Shown here in pieces: positions 31,584-43,832 of a stretch of 64,000 nt of DNA. The notes under the pieces are model-generated. The model did not search any database. It was not told the DNA's origin and saw only the letters and a list, made by a program, of their open reading frames with translations. A program made the translations under genes and the position numbers. The first letter of the stretch is position 1; every line of letters begins with the position of its first letter. The DNA is from Bidens hawaiensis (taxonomy: Eukaryota > Streptophyta > Magnoliopsida > Asterales > Asteraceae), in contig JAIQDT010000230.1 in NCBI GenBank assembly GCA_021521415.1, forward strand, positions 1,405,501 to 1,469,500. Reading direction: 5' to 3'.

Positions 31584-32626
31584 TGAAGAGCTAGGTCCCA
31601 GCAGAGCCCAGTTGGACCCGCAAGACTCACCTCAAAGAGAGACGTCTGCGCAGTTGGACCCGCAAGACTCACCTTCAAGAGGGACGTCTGCGCAGAAACC
31701 AACTGGATCCGCAGGACCCACCATGCTCAGACGTGACGTCCTTACGCGCAGTACGCAAGCTGTTCCCGCAGGAAAAGCCTCCCAATGGTCGACGTACTCC
31801 GCCTGTTCCCGCAGCAACGGATACTAGCCATCAGGGAAGGCTACCCGCGCAGCAAGGCTACACGCACAAGGCACTAAACTCTTAAATAATTCAGTAATGT
31901 CACCTGAAGAAGGAGTGAGCAAGCCGGGAATACTCCCGCCCAAAGCCGGGAACACTCCCGCACAAAGCCGGGAATACTCCCGCCCAAATGAGCCAGTCCG
32001 CACGCTACTGGAGGATCTTTTGTACTGTACCTGACGAGGTATGGACAAAAGATCTGACCAAAGCAGCGACAGCTCACTGACAAACAGTACGAGGAGCACG
32101 CTCTTGTACTGTATGTCACTATTAGCCGTTGCCTACTCACCAACCCCTGTCATACCACGTGCATAGCCTGCAGTTGGTGGAAAAGGAATAGTACACAGCC
32201 GGCCTGGTCACTATCAGCCGCTGCCTACCCACCAACTACCAGCATGGCACGTGCGTAGCCCACAGTTGGTAGAACAGGAATACTATTCAGCCGGCTGTAC
32301 CTGCTTGGAAACCTACCTTCGGCTATAAATACTCCAACACCTTGGAATGGTATGATCATATCTCATATCTTATATCTTGATATATTACCTGATATCTGCT
32401 CTAGTCAATTCTCTTAATATACACTTATATTCAAGAGCAATCTAGTCTGATTCTCACGCCGGAGGGTGGCCACAAGGAGGTACCCCCTTCTCAGTGACGA
32501 GCTCACGGTGTCTGCTTTGCAGGTCATCAGAAGAATCATCTTTGCCGGATCTAACCCCTCGTGGGAAACATCTACTTGATCCCCAGATTACCCGTAATCT
32601 GCCCGGGGTCGCTTAGTGTTTCTTCA
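31584..32626 (+). mobile_element. Solo LTR with 5-bp target duplication
   Basis: It begins TGAAGAG and ends TCTTCA (inverted ends) and is flanked by TATAT on both sides (31579-31583 and 32627-32631). A U3-type region with tandem repeats (CCGGGAATACTCCCGC three times, about 31925-31987) leads to a TATA box CTATAAATA (32323-32331) and about 300 bp of R-U5. This orients the LTR plus. It is the product of LTR-LTR recombination of the family also seen at 1-1810 and 42859-45345. TATAT is low complexity, but the duplication coincides with exact LTR ends. Confidence 0.8.
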
Positions 32627-32866
32627 TATATGTATATGTTTATCTGTGTGTTTGTGTGCATCTACTGCATGATCTTGATGTCAAACTGAGTTGAAATCAT
32701 TTGCCCACAAAAAGATTGGAGTCTTTGTTCAACTTTAAGGTAGACGAAATTTGAGGGGTGGGGTTATTTTGGTAATTTCACAGTGGAAACCCTTTGTAGG
32801 GTACATGCAAATACAACATTGGCTTCAAAATAATAGGGTTTTGCTAAGTGTTTGTTTTCTTGAAAC

Positions 32867-32900
<34 letters not shown>

Positions 32901-33503
32901 AGAAACTGTCTTTCTTGATCTAAGTTACTCAAGAACACACTTTAGATTGCATGTCTTTCTTGATCTAAGTTTAGTGTTCTCTAAATCTTTTTTTTTTGAA
33001 TGAACAACAAATCCTCCAAATGAGTTACCGACTAAATTCACCACATCAGGATATATATACACTCGTCGTTCAATCCGAGAAAAACTCTCACCTAAGGCCA
33101 AACGCCAGTCTACGTTGGCCCGGAGTCATTTATTGTATAGATTAGAAATTAGATAAAAAAAATTAAAAAATTTTCAAAAAATGATATGAAAAAATCTTTT
33201 ATAAAATTTTATTTAATATCCAACTGTAAAAAGTCATTTAATGTATAGATCAGAGCATTAACAAGTTAGACTCTAGTGCAATATCCAAAATTTGATTCAA
33301 GGTCAACCAATATGGGTGTATCATATAGCTAGTTGACCAAGTATGGTCATATGGTCCTACTTCATAAATCAACTTTGTTTATTGAAATATGTTTTATTAT
33401 TTTGTTTGGTTTTTGAAGCTAGAAATTAATCTTATTAACACTTGTGATTTATCATTTATGTGAGATTAATGACATAAAAGTTGTTGTTTATAGCGGACGC
33501 AAA
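32627..33503 (+). other. Upstream region of the CHX gene
   Basis: Contains a (TTA)n microsatellite (about 32868-32897), a short dispersed repeat (about 33000-33130, ACACTCGTCGTTCAATCCGAG type, also at 48245 and 63755), and AT-rich DNA. A TTATAG acceptor-like site at about 33488-33493 just before the ATG suggests a 5' UTR intron. Confidence 0.35.
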
Positions 33504-33771
33504 ATGTCGTCCAACGCGACATGCAAACCGCCGATGAAGGCTACATCAGAAGGGGTGTTCCAAGGAAACAACCCACTTGATTTTGCACTCCCTCTTGTGA
33601 TTATACAAATATGCATGGTTCTCGTCCTCACTAGCGTTCTTGCTTACCTTTTGAAACCGCTAAGACAGCCTCGAGTCATTGCTGAAATCATTGTAAGCTA
33701 GTTTTGATTATTATTTGTTGTTTAAATGTCTTTATGTCACATATGCAACTTAATAAAAGTGTGATGGTAGT

Positions 33772-33807
<36 letters not shown>

Positions 33808-36541
33808 TCAGGGTGGGATTTTACTGGGTCCGTCTGCTCTAGGCAGAAACACAAACTACCTTAATGCGGTGTTTCCTAAAAGGAGCCTACCGGTTTTGGA
33901 CACGTTAGCCAATATCGGGCTATTATTCTTTCTCTTCCTAGTGGGACTCGAGCTCGACTTAAAGTCACTTAGACGGACCGGGAAGAAAGCCTTGTCTATA
34001 GCCATAGCGGGAATCTCCCTTCCGTTCGTTTTAGGAATCGGTGTTTCCTTTGTCCTTCGTGGGACCATCTCCGAAGGGGTCCACCAAGGCCCGTTTATCG
34101 TGTTCATGGGTGTCGCGATGTCCATTACCGCATTCCCAGTGCTAGCGCGAATCCTAGCCGAACTCAAGCTTTTAACCACGGATGTTGGTAAGATGGCAAT
34201 GTCTGCAGCTGCGGTTAACGATATAGCTGCTTGGATCCTACTCGCACTAGCTGTGGCCCTCTCGGGCACTGGGCGGTCCACACTCGTGGCACTTTGGGTT
34301 TTCTTGTGTGGCTCGGTTTTCGTCGTTTTATGTTCGTATATCATCCCACTTACTTTTAAGTGGATGGCTAATAGATGCCCAGAAGGCGAGCCTGTCGACG
34401 AGCTTTACGTTTGTGCCACTTTAGGGGTCGTTTTAGCAGCGGGTTTTGTGACGGATACTATTGGGATCCACGCACTTTTCGGGGCTTTTGTGGTTGGGGT
34501 TCTTATCCCGAAAGAAGGCCCGTTTGCAGGGGCATTAGTGGAAAAAGTTGAGGATCTTGTTTCGGGCCTATTCCTACCGCTTTACTTTGTGTCAAGTGGT
34601 TTAAAAACCGATGTGGCATCGATCAATGGAGCCGAGTCTTGGGGTTTACTTGTTTTGGTCATATGCGTGGCGTGTTTTGGGAAGATTGCGGGCACTGTTG
34701 CGGTTTCTATGATGTGTAAAATGCCCTTCACTGAGGCTCTTGCTCTCGGGCTTCTTATGAACACTAAAGGTTTGGTAGAACTCATTGTTCTTAATATCGG
34801 TAAAGACCGCGGGGTACGTACTTTTTTTTGACAGAAAGTTCGTTATTTTAATAAATGAAAGAACATGAACAAAAATTTGTGTTCATTTAAATAAATGAAG
34901 TAATGAACAAACGTGGAAAAATGTCTCGTTCGTTCATTTATGTTCGTGAACATTTGTTTATGTTTGTTTGAATACTGATAGAAAATAATTAAATATTATT
35001 TGTTTATATCCGCTTACATTTGTTCATATATGTTCATTTGTGTTTGTTTATGTTTGTTCAAATATATTCACTTATATTTCTTTATGTTCGTGAACTGTTC
35101 GTTTAGATTTTAACAAATGAACATAAACGAACACGAACATATTCATTTTTTAAACGGACGAACATGCACACAAATATTTGTCTGATCAACCGTTCGTATT
35201 CGTTTAAAGTTAAATGAATGAACTATGAACACGGACATACCCTTGTTCATGTACGTTTGGTTCGTTTACAGCCTGCAAATATACCATATGTCATATGATG
35301 GTGTTTATTTATATTTTTTTAGGTGCTAAATGATCAAACTTTTGCCATACTGGTTTTGATGGCTCTTGTAACCACATTCATCACCACACCTTCAGTGATT
35401 GCGGTGTACAAGCCCGCAAAAAAGCTCGCAGAAGCGGAATACAAACACAGAACCATTTACAGAAAGGGTTCTGCAACGGGCCAGTTGCGTATGTTCTTCA
35501 CATTCCATGGAATCAGAAACCTGCCAACAATAATTAATCTGATAGAAGCCTCACGTGAGACTGGCCGAAAGAAGGAAACGCTTTCGGTTCATGCAATGCA
35601 CCTTATGGAGCTTACTGAGAGGTCTTCTGCAATACTGATGGTTCACAAGGCGAGGAAAAACGGGTCCCCGTTTTGGAAGAAAGATGAACGGGCCGGGTCT
35701 GACCAGATTGTGGTGGCATTCGAGACGTTTGAGCAGCTGAGCAAGGTTTCGATCCGACCCACGACTGCCATTTCGCCTGTTTTGAGTATGCATGAAGATA
35801 TATGTAATGAGGCCGAGAGTAAGAACGCGGCCATGATCATTCTCCCGTTTCATAAGCATTTGAGGCTCGATGGTCATCTCGAGATTACCCGACATGAATA
35901 CAGGTATTTGAGTAAAACGATTAATTTTGGAATAAACTCTCCAATTTTATTAACCAAGAAAATAACTTAAATTAATAAAATGTGACTAATATTAATTAGC
36001 AAAGTTAAGTCATTAGTATTAAATGGGTTAATTTTATATATATACAGGATCAGGATCATGTGAGAACTATTTTAAAATTGAGAACTATGAGAGCCATTTT
36101 AGACCACAAAAACCCAAAAAATTAAAAAAAATCATAAAAAATAAAAAACGCAAAAATGAAAAAGGTAAAAAATCAAAATTCTTATTTATCATCCCGGTTT
36201 CATAAAAAAAAGTCTCGATTTTGCTAAATTATACACATATGTATAATATGTACATATATGTACACACATGTTTTTTTATACACATATGTACAATTTCAGG
36301 TAAATAATAACGTACATATGTGTACATTACGATTTACGTAACTAGAGATTAAATGAAATTATATATATGTGTAAAATACGAAGTTTTTTATTTTTATTTT
36401 TATGAAACCGGAATGAAATATAAGAATTTTGGTTTTTTTACTTTTTAAAATTTTTTTTTTTTTTTGTTTTATAATATTTTTAAGAGGTTTTTTTTTCTCA
36501 AAGTTCTCAATTTCCAAAAGGTTCTTTTAAGATCCTTACCC

Positions 36542-36583
<42 letters not shown>

Positions 36584-37287
36584 GGTGTAAAACTTACTGT
36601 ATAATTCGCTGTAAACACTATCTTTTAATGAATGAATTATTATTTTCATACTATTTCAGGCGCGTTAACCAAAAGGTTTTAGAGCACGCGCCATGTTCGG
36701 TAAGCATCTTAGTGGACCGAGGGTTTGGTGGAAGTTCACATGTGTCGGCAAGCAACGTTAACTCATTCGTGACGGTTTTATTCTTTGGTGGTCATGATGA
36801 CCACGAGGCGTTAGCTTGTGGGGCCCGCATGTCTGAGCACCCAGGAATCACCTTAGTCGTGGTCCGGTTCCTACCAGACCATGACTCAGGGGACTTGGTT
36901 AGTGTAGATATCGATGGGCCCGGGAGCATCGAAGCCATGTCATTGGACGATGAAGTCATTGGTGAATTTAAGGAAAAGATATTCAAGGAGGATAGTACAA
37001 ATAAATATGTGGAGAGAGTGGTTAGGAGTTCAACCGAGGCGGTTCGTGAACATAGCCGGTGCAACTTGATATTGGTAGGGAGGATGCCCGAAGGTGAAGT
37101 GGTGGCTTCGTTGAGGAAAAGGAGCGAGTGTCCGGAAATGGGTCCCGTTGGGAACCTTTTGATCGCACCCGAGATGAACATATCGGCTTCGGTCTTGGTG
37201 GTACAGCAGTACCATACTGAATATTCATTGCATTCTATGGCTTCTTTGAAAGAGGATGAAGTCACCACTGAATATGATTCTCATTAA
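33504..37287 (+). CDS. CHX: Cation/H+ antiporter, CHX18/19-like
   Basis: The product is a monovalent cation/proton antiporter of the CPA2 family in endomembranes, tied to K+ and pH homeostasis. Exons 33504-33692, 33812-34813, 35323-35903 and 36660-37287 join in frame to 799 aa, the usual length, with no lesion. The N-terminus [20 protein letters not shown] is typical of the CHX17-20 group. Residues about 30-430 form the Na_H_Exchanger domain with roughly 12 membrane segments. The conserved acid in GLELDL (about Glu110), Asn199-Asp200 in AAVNDIAAW and the lysine in CFGKIAGT are present. The rest is the cytosolic tail with two USP-like halves (for example [17 protein letters not shown] and [14 protein letters not shown]). 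Introns hold transposon sequence. It is the best-preserved large gene in the window. Confidence 0.93.
34830..35275. mobile_element. GTTCGTTCA-rich MITE in CHX intron 2
   Basis: Dense repeats of TGTTCGTTTA/TGAACA words in both orientations fill the intron, like the subterminal repeats of hAT-type non-autonomous elements. Exact ends and target duplication are not resolved. Confidence 0.4.
36044..36541. mobile_element. Inverted-repeat MITE in CHX intron 3
   Basis: The left end GGATCATGTGAGAACT...TTGAGAACTATGAGAG is mirrored at the right end by CTCAAAGTTCTCAATTTCC...AAGATCCT. The interior is A/T-rich and contains nested TACACATATGT palindromes (about 36230-36325). An (AT)n run (36549-36580) follows. 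Confidence 0.55.
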
Positions 37288-37721
37288 CATAAGTTTTTAA
37301 CTTCTATTATTCAAGAAGTTAAATGTTAAATGAAGACTAAATGATTTATTAAACATGCATGTAATTTACAGACAATATACTATCTTAGTATATATCTTCA
37401 TCAAGTTGTTTTAATTTTTAACTGCTCTCTCAAAGTGCAAACATACTACAACATTAGTAGGCTATATTATTATATAACATTTTTAAACTAATAACAATGA
37501 AATAAACTAATTGGCAGCAGATTAACAAGCTACTCATATACACGAAAATTAGTATACGAATGGCAATAATCGATTACTAGTTTGTAGATAACGTACACAA
37601 ATAAATTTGGATTGATGGTGTTGTTTGGAACGGAAAAAAATCTCTTAAAATAAAATGTATTTGCTAAAAAACCAGTCAAATTTTTAATACTTTATACAGC
37701 TAAGATTTAATCCTAATGTTA
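37288..37721. other. 3' flank of the CHX gene
   Basis: AT-rich DNA with nothing recognisable before the hAT insertion. Confidence 0.4.
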
Positions 37722-37729
37722 GTTATGGG

Positions 37730-37971
37730 TAGAGGTGCACAAATCGGTTTTTTTAAAAAAACCGGTTCGGTTATTAACCGGACCGGTTTTTTTCGTCCTG
37801 GAAAAAAACCGGTTCGGTTAATAACCGGACCGGTTAATAACCGGTTTTTGTGCATGAAAACCATAACCGGTCAAACCGGTTACGACCGGTTTGTGAACCG
37901 GTTAGAACCGGTTAATAAACCGGTTTTTTTATTAACCGGTTTTTTAATAACCGGTCTAACCGGTTAACCGG

Positions 37972-38005
<34 letters not shown>

Positions 38006-40887
38006 CATTATTTTTTCACAGTATAAACAAACCGGTAACTACAAGGCAAACCGGTAACTACAAGTATTAAATCGTTATCGCATATTCGTAACTCAAAAAT
38101 ACATAACTTTCATTTATAGCTTTTACATTAAAAATACAAACATTAAATCGTTATCGCATATTCGTAACTCAAAAATACAAACATTAAATAATGCTTAGAC
38201 ACGATTACATTAACAACTTGCTATTTCTTACTCATTATTTTCATCGCTACCCGATCCCGAGCTATTCCTTAGGTAATCGTCGTACGCGGCTTCTTCATCG
38301 GTCATTGGTTGAGTGTGTCCTTGATTGACCTCGTCTTCATACAAGCCCGCCTCATAGTCCATTTCCCCCTCGAGTGAGCGTTGATGTTGTGCCCTATCTA
38401 AAGCGTCCAAGTAATCCTTGTAGCAAATAGACATCTCTACAGCTGGTGGAGTGAGTCGAGTCCTCCTAATCGATATAACCCTGCCAGAAACAGAAAAAGC
38501 AGACTCCGAAGCTACCGTGGAAGCTTGGACCGTTAGTAAATCTTTGGCCACGGCGGCGAGGATCGGAAACTCATCCTCCTTACCTCTCCACCAAGCCAGC
38601 AAATCAAGACTTCTAAATTCATCTGGAGTCATGTGTTTCACAAAGTTGGTACCACCATACCTTCCAAGTTCACTGCTTGGGGTGTTTACCTTTTGACGTT
38701 TACCGGCGTCTTCCCAAATCATGTAGTACATCCCCATTTCAAGGTCGGTTTGGGATTGGGATTGGGCAACAGCTCTTAACGAGTCATGAATTTGGGAAGA
38801 CGACCCGTATTTTGTAAGGTAAACATCATACATGTTAGACAAGGTGGTGTTGAAAGCATTCTTTAAAGTTTGGTTATAATAGGGGTTTTGATCGTCGTTT
38901 AACTCTAGCTCATCACAAATTTTTTCTATTAAAGCTTCAACACCACCAACATTTATGCAAGGGTTTAACGCAGCAGCACATGTCAAAACAGCGGGTAGTT
39001 GTTGAAAATATTTTCTAAATTTTTCTTTCATTTTTACACCCATATCAAAATAAGGTGCACCCCTACAATGAAGTTCACTCAACTTTGTGCACATGACAGC
39101 AATTTTTGGTAAAGCAATGGGGCTTGTTGGATAGTAAACCCCGGATAAACTAGTTGTGCAAGATTTAAAAATTTGAAGGACCTCCGTAACGATCTCAATC
39201 AATAACCAGTTTCTAGGATCGTACGGTGCACATTTACCCCTACTTGACATTATTTGATGAAACGCAATTAGTGATTCTTTTTGTTGGATGGCTTTCTCAA
39301 ACATATCACAAGTCGAGTTCCATCTTGTTGGACAATCCCAATTGGGCCCCAACCATTGACAATTAGCTTCATCACAAAATTTTTTGTATCTTGAAAATGT
39401 TTTATTGTTGCTAAAAACATCTCGTAACATTCTTTTAAAATTGTTTCTTTGCGTTTCGATCACGTTTAACCCATCTTGCACGGCCAAGTTGATAATATGT
39501 GCAATGCATCGGCTATGAAAAAACGCTCCATCACAAATAGGTTTATACTTTAATTTTAAATGGCCAACCGCGGCCGTATTGTTGGACGCGTTATCAAACG
39601 AAATTGAAAAGATTTTATGTTCAATCTTGTATTGTCGATTGACTTTATCCAAGAGTTTAAAAATATTTCTACCCGTGTGCGGGTAATCAAACAATTGAAA
39701 CGCAACGGTTCGTTTCATCATTTGCCACGACCCGGGGTCAACCCAATGAGCCGTCACACAAATGTATGAGTCGGGCGAACCATTAGGTACCGACCACACA
39801 TCCGTTGTTAAGTTTACACCAGTTTGTAAGTTTGAAAAGTATGAAATTAGTTCGGATTTAGCGTTTTTCCAAGCTTTAAGACAATCTTTTCTAAGGGTCG
39901 AACGACTTACGTGTTGGTAGCGTTGTTGAACATACTTTTGCATCATCTCCGTGAATTGAGGGTTGTCGAAGTGGTTGAAAGGAAGTGTATTTTGAATCAC
40001 AAAGTTTGAAAACTTTTGACGTACCGCTTCAAGGTCGTACGTAAACACCGTTCCTTGATTCGTCATCTCCGGCTGCGAACTACTTCCCGGTTCGTCCTTC
40101 AAGGCCTTGCAAAAGGGCCTTTGTACATGCGCTCTTAAAGTGGAGTTTGCATCTTTGCCATAAAACTTCAAACAATGTTTGCATCGAGCTTTTTGGGTAC
40201 CGTTAGACATTTCGCATAGGTCGAAATGTTGCCAAAAATCTTGGTTTCGTTTCGTGGGGATGACCCGAACGACCGTTTCTCCCGTGTTCGAGGCACCCAT
40301 GTTGACGGATGAAGCAGCACTTTGGGAGGCCATGATAATCGACTACGAAATAAGAGCGTATGGAGTGGTAATGTGGTATAATTGAGCGTGAGATAACAAA
40401 ATAATCGCGTATGTAATAAACGTTTAGAGCGTTTGGAGTTGTATAATCGAGTGTGATCTAACCAATACCCAACCTAAGCTTATATATAGATGTTTGTGGG
40501 GGTAAAATGGGGGAAAAAAAAAACGGTCAAAACTTATAAAAAACGGCTATATGGCCGTTAATCAACGGGAAAAAACCGGTTTTTAACCGGTTAACCGGTT
40601 TTTTTATAACGGTCAAAAACCGGTTTATAAAAAAACCGGTTAACCGGTTTTTTAAAAAACCGGTTATTAAAAAAACCGGTTTTTTAATAACCGGTTATTA
40701 AAAAAAAACCGGTTTTTTTTATAACCGGTTATAAAACCGGTTTTGGCTCCAAATTGTGTAACCGATATATAAACCGCCGGTTTGTAAACCGGTCAAACCG
40801 GTTTACAAAAAACCGGTTTTCTTAAAAACCGGTTTCCGGTTTAAACCGGCAAACCGGTTCGAGGACCGGTTTTTTTGACCACCTCTA
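37730..40887 (-). mobile_element. Complete autonomous hAT transposon
   Basis: The 3158-bp element has terminal repeats TAGAGGTGCACAAATCGG (left) and, inverted, TAGAGGTGGTCAAA (right). It is flanked by a perfect 8-bp target duplication GTTATGGG (37722-37729 and 40888-40895). Both subterminal regions (37745-37970 and 40560-40880) are packed with ACCGGTT words in both orientations, the probable transposase binding sites. One uninterrupted transposase gene occupies the centre. The identical target duplications and intact ORF point to a recent insertion. Confidence 0.93.
38228..40333 (-). CDS. hAT transposase with BED zinc finger
   Basis: A single-exon ORF of 701 aa excises and inserts the surrounding element. 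A BED-type finger lies at residues about 33-75 (W34, C51, C54, H69, C75). The RNase H-like catalytic core shows TTDVWS (Asp178) and SFDNASNN (Asp247), then HSRCIAHIINLAV and CPTRWNST (Arg337-Trp338), with an insertion domain after them. The C-terminal dimerisation region (about 575-650) has LDLLAWWRG, FPILAAVAKDLL and SESAFSVSGRVISIRRTRL. The tail is acidic with a Ser/Gly run. A TATATATA box lies about 150 bp upstream (about 40480-40487, minus strand). Length and motifs match active plant hAT proteins, and no lesion is seen. Activity is inferred, not shown. Confidence 0.92.
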   Translation of the reverse strand: MASQSAASSVNMGASNTGETVVRVIPTKRNQDFWQHFDLCEMSNGTQKARCKHCLKFYGKDANSTLRAHVQRPFCKALKDEPGSSSQPEMTNQGTVFTYDLEAVRQKFSNFVIQNTLPFNHFDNPQFTEMMQKYVQQRYQHVSRSTLRKDCLKAWKNAKSELISYFSNLQTGVNLTTDVWSVPNGSPDSYICVTAHWVDPGSWQMMKRTVAFQLFDYPHTGRNIFKLLDKVNRQYKIEHKIFSISFDNASNNTAAVGHLKLKYKPICDGAFFHSRCIAHIINLAVQDGLNVIETQRNNFKRMLRDVFSNNKTFSRYKKFCDEANCQWLGPNWDCPTRWNSTCDMFEKAIQQKESLIAFHQIMSSRGKCAPYDPRNWLLIEIVTEVLQIFKSCTTSLSGVYYPTSPIALPKIAVMCTKLSELHCRGAPYFDMGVKMKEKFRKYFQQLPAVLTCAAALNPCINVGGVEALIEKICDELELNDDQNPYYNQTLKNAFNTTLSNMYDVYLTKYGSSSQIHDSLRAVAQSQSQTDLEMGMYYMIWEDAGKRQKVNTPSSELGRYGGTNFVKHMTPDEFRSLDLLAWWRGKEDEFPILAAVAKDLLTVQASTVASESAFSVSGRVISIRRTRLTPPAVEMSICYKDYLDALDRAQHQRSLEGEMDYEAGLYEDEVNQGHTQPMTDEEAAYDDYLRNSSGSGSDENNE

Positions 40888-40895
40888 GTTATGGG

Positions 40896-42858
40896 TAGTT
40901 CAAAAGACTTAATAGCAGCTAGGATCTAATCTCACCTAAATTGGATTACGGTTAGCTCTATGGTCTATATTATGTATGATTTCACTGAATTCTAGTAAAA
41001 AACTAATTATGCAAACTTGGAGTGACAGTGTCTGAATTTTTTCTTTAGGGTTTGGAATCTTTCTATCCTTGGATTTATTACTATCTGACGTCAAAGTTTT
41101 TGAATCCAAATAGGTCGGGTTGGGTCGGGTCACATAAGTTAACATTTTGTTCAATTTTTATTTAGGTATTATTTATATTAATTGGGCTTCTTGAATATTT
41201 TGGACTTTAGGCTTCTCAAATCTCAATAATTGAGTTATTGCCTTATTAGTTATTGGCCCACTTTGAGAGTTAATATAAAAAAAATAATTACTAAATAAAA
41301 ATTAACTAAAATTTACATAGTTAGTGTGTACGAATATTTTTTTTTAATTATAATAGGTTCGTTCGTCAAAAAAGAATGAGTGTGTTTGTTGATACGATAA
41401 TATATTTATATACAAAACCGAAAATAGAATGGGTTCAGACAAACCTGACACCCCTGCAAACTCGGTCATACCTAATATAAGAAAATTAAATCAACTAGAT
41501 TGTAGCGACTAGTGATCACAAAAGCCTACTTCTTGTATTGTATGATATAAAATCAAGGATAATAAATTATCAAAATATGTTCAAAATATTACATGTTGGT
41601 CAATTAAATATATCAAATAAAATTGGTACTTATGGTATCCAAGAAAAGGAGAATATAGCTGTCTCACCGACTAGCAATACTTGTCCTTTGAACAAACAAA
41701 ACAACGTTTGTCCTTACCTTAATAAGATTATAGTCATTTTGTTGGTTTTGTTACTTCTCAGAAATTATATTCACTAGATTTCCTATAATTTTAAATCTAC
41801 TTTCTAAGTTATTTTTTTATTTGAATTGTTGGAAATTGTAGTTATCGTAGTCTCCCTCGCGGCCGACACTCACAGGCATCACTTAAGAGAGCTTCCGAGC
41901 AGGAGAGGAGCAAACAACCTATGAAAAGAAGGAGACTACGTTATTTACTGTTGTAAGACTGTGGTGCCTCCTGCCAGTAATGGTGCTAAACCGCTAATTT
42001 GGCTACTAGCTATTTCTTTCGAAAGTCTCTAGCTTTTTTTTGAAAGAAAAATTTATTGTATTTTATGAGATTCGAACCCAGGACATATGAGTGTTTAAGA
42101 AACTTTGTATTTGCTATTGTGTCAGCAAACCAGGACGGGAAGTCTCTACCCCGATAGGAAATTTCCGGATAAAGCTTAGATTCCCCCTATATAAGAAAAT
42201 CCAAGCGGGAACTATTCACCGACAACCTAACTTGCACGAGATTCAACAACTGAAGCTACTGGAGGTACTGATGGGACGAAAATTTGGATGGTCTTTAACC
42301 TTTTTAATTGTAATCTGATCATTATCTTTCTTAGGTTAGGCACATAACTGGACCTGTATCTTAGCGACATTGCTTTGGAGATCGATCACATGATTGTCTC
42401 AAATAAAAGAACTTCTTTGGATCTATGCAAAAAGTAGTTGTTAGACTTATCAAAATGAGGGGTGGGAAGTTCTTTAATTGACCGAACAAACAAACCTAGT
42501 AAAATACTCCTTACCAAATGCATAATCCGATAATCGTTATCTTAACATATATAATTTGCTCAAATACTCCATAATCGTTATTTTAACATATATAATTATT
42601 ATTCAAAATCTAATTTGTATATATATATATATTCAATCAATAATACACAAGACGTGCTCATCTCATACCACCAGTCACTTAGAATAAATTATGATCAATA
42701 ACAACACAAGTTATTCCAACAACAAACCCTAATTTGAAATTTTGAAATTAAAAAAGTATTTAATATCATCAAGGGATTAAGAGGCCACGTTATCCTACAC
42801 ACGTATCACAATTTTATTTATATGTGTTTATCTTAGGGAACATCCTCATGTTGTTTAA
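40896..42858. other. Intergenic DNA
   Basis: No gene. Around 41990-42130 a minus-strand GGGTTCGAATCTC followed by an A-rich tail (about 42025-42045) suggests a worn tRNA-derived SINE. The 18-mer AAGACGTGCTCATCTCAT at 42649-42666 is repeated exactly at 45336-45353. Confidence 0.35.
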
Positions 42859-43832
42859 TGAAGAAACACTAGGGGACCCAGGGCAGATTACGGATAATCT
42901 GTGGGTTAAGTAATGTTTCCCACGAGGATGAGGTCCAGCAGAGAAGGTTGTTCTTCAGGTGACCTGCAAAACAGACACCGTAAGCTCGTAACTGAGAAGG
43001 GGGGGGGGGTTCCTCCTTGTGACCACCCTCCGGCGTGAGAATCAGACTAGATTGCTCTGAATATAAGTGTATATTAAGAGATTGCTAGATAAGATGAGAT
43101 ATCAGATGATGTCCTTACCATTCCAAGGTGTTGGAGTATTTATAGCCGAAGGTAGGTTTCCTAGAAGGTACAGCCGGCTGAATAGTATTCCTGTTCTACC
43201 AACAGTGGGTTACGCACGAGCCATGCTGGTTGGTGGATAGGCTGCGGCCGACAGTGACGAGGTCGGCTGTATACTGTTCCTTTACTGCCGGCTATGCACT
43301 GTTCCACCAACTGTAGGCTGCGCACGTCCCACAGTAAGGGTTGGTGAGTAGGCAGCGGCTAATAGTGAAACAGTACTAGAGGGTGCTCCTCCTCGTACTG
43401 TTGTCGGTGAGCTGTCACCCTGTGATTGGTTCATGGGCTGCTCTGGTCAGATTGTCTGTTTTGCCCATACCTTGGTAGGTATAGTACAAAAGATCTTCCA
43501 GAAGCATACGGACTGGCTCATTTGGGCGGGAGTATTCCCGCCTTGCTCATTCCTTCAGGTGACAACTGTATTTGAGAGCTAAGTGCCTTGTGCGTGTAGC
43601 CTTGCTGCGCGGGTGGCCTTCCCTGATGGCTTGTATCCGCAGCTGCGGGAACAGGCAGAGTACTTCACCATTGGGAGGCATTTCCTGCGGGAACAGCTTG
43701 CGTACTGCGCGTAAGGACGTCACGTCTCTGAGCATGGTGGGTCCAGCGGATCCAGTTGGTTTCTGCGCAGACGTCTCTTTTCAGGGTGAGTCTTGCGGGT
43801 CCAACTGGGCTCTGCTGGGACCTACCTCTTCA
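42859..43832 (-). mobile_element. 3' LTR of LTR retrotransposon (copy 3)
   Basis: It begins TGAAGA and ends TCTTCA on the plus strand and is homologous, inverted, to the solo LTR at 31584-32626. The TATA box (about 43137-43145) is on the minus strand, and a purine tract (complement of 43833-43844) lies on the internal side. Both show that the element's sense is minus and that the internal region is to the right. Length is 974 bp. Confidence 0.8.

Noticed and set aside
33856..34344. 162-aa minus-strand ORF
   Set aside because: Shadow of CHX exon 2; the plus-strand frame encodes the membrane domain.
36792..37268. 158-aa minus-strand ORF
   Set aside because: Shadow of CHX exon 4.
38451..38696. 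81-aa plus-strand ORF
   Set aside because: Antisense shadow of the C-terminal region of the hAT transposase.
42069..42081. Possible tRNA gene from the GATTCGAACCC box
   Set aside because: No cloverleaf could be drawn: no acceptor or anticodon stem, and an A-rich tail instead. SINE is more likely.
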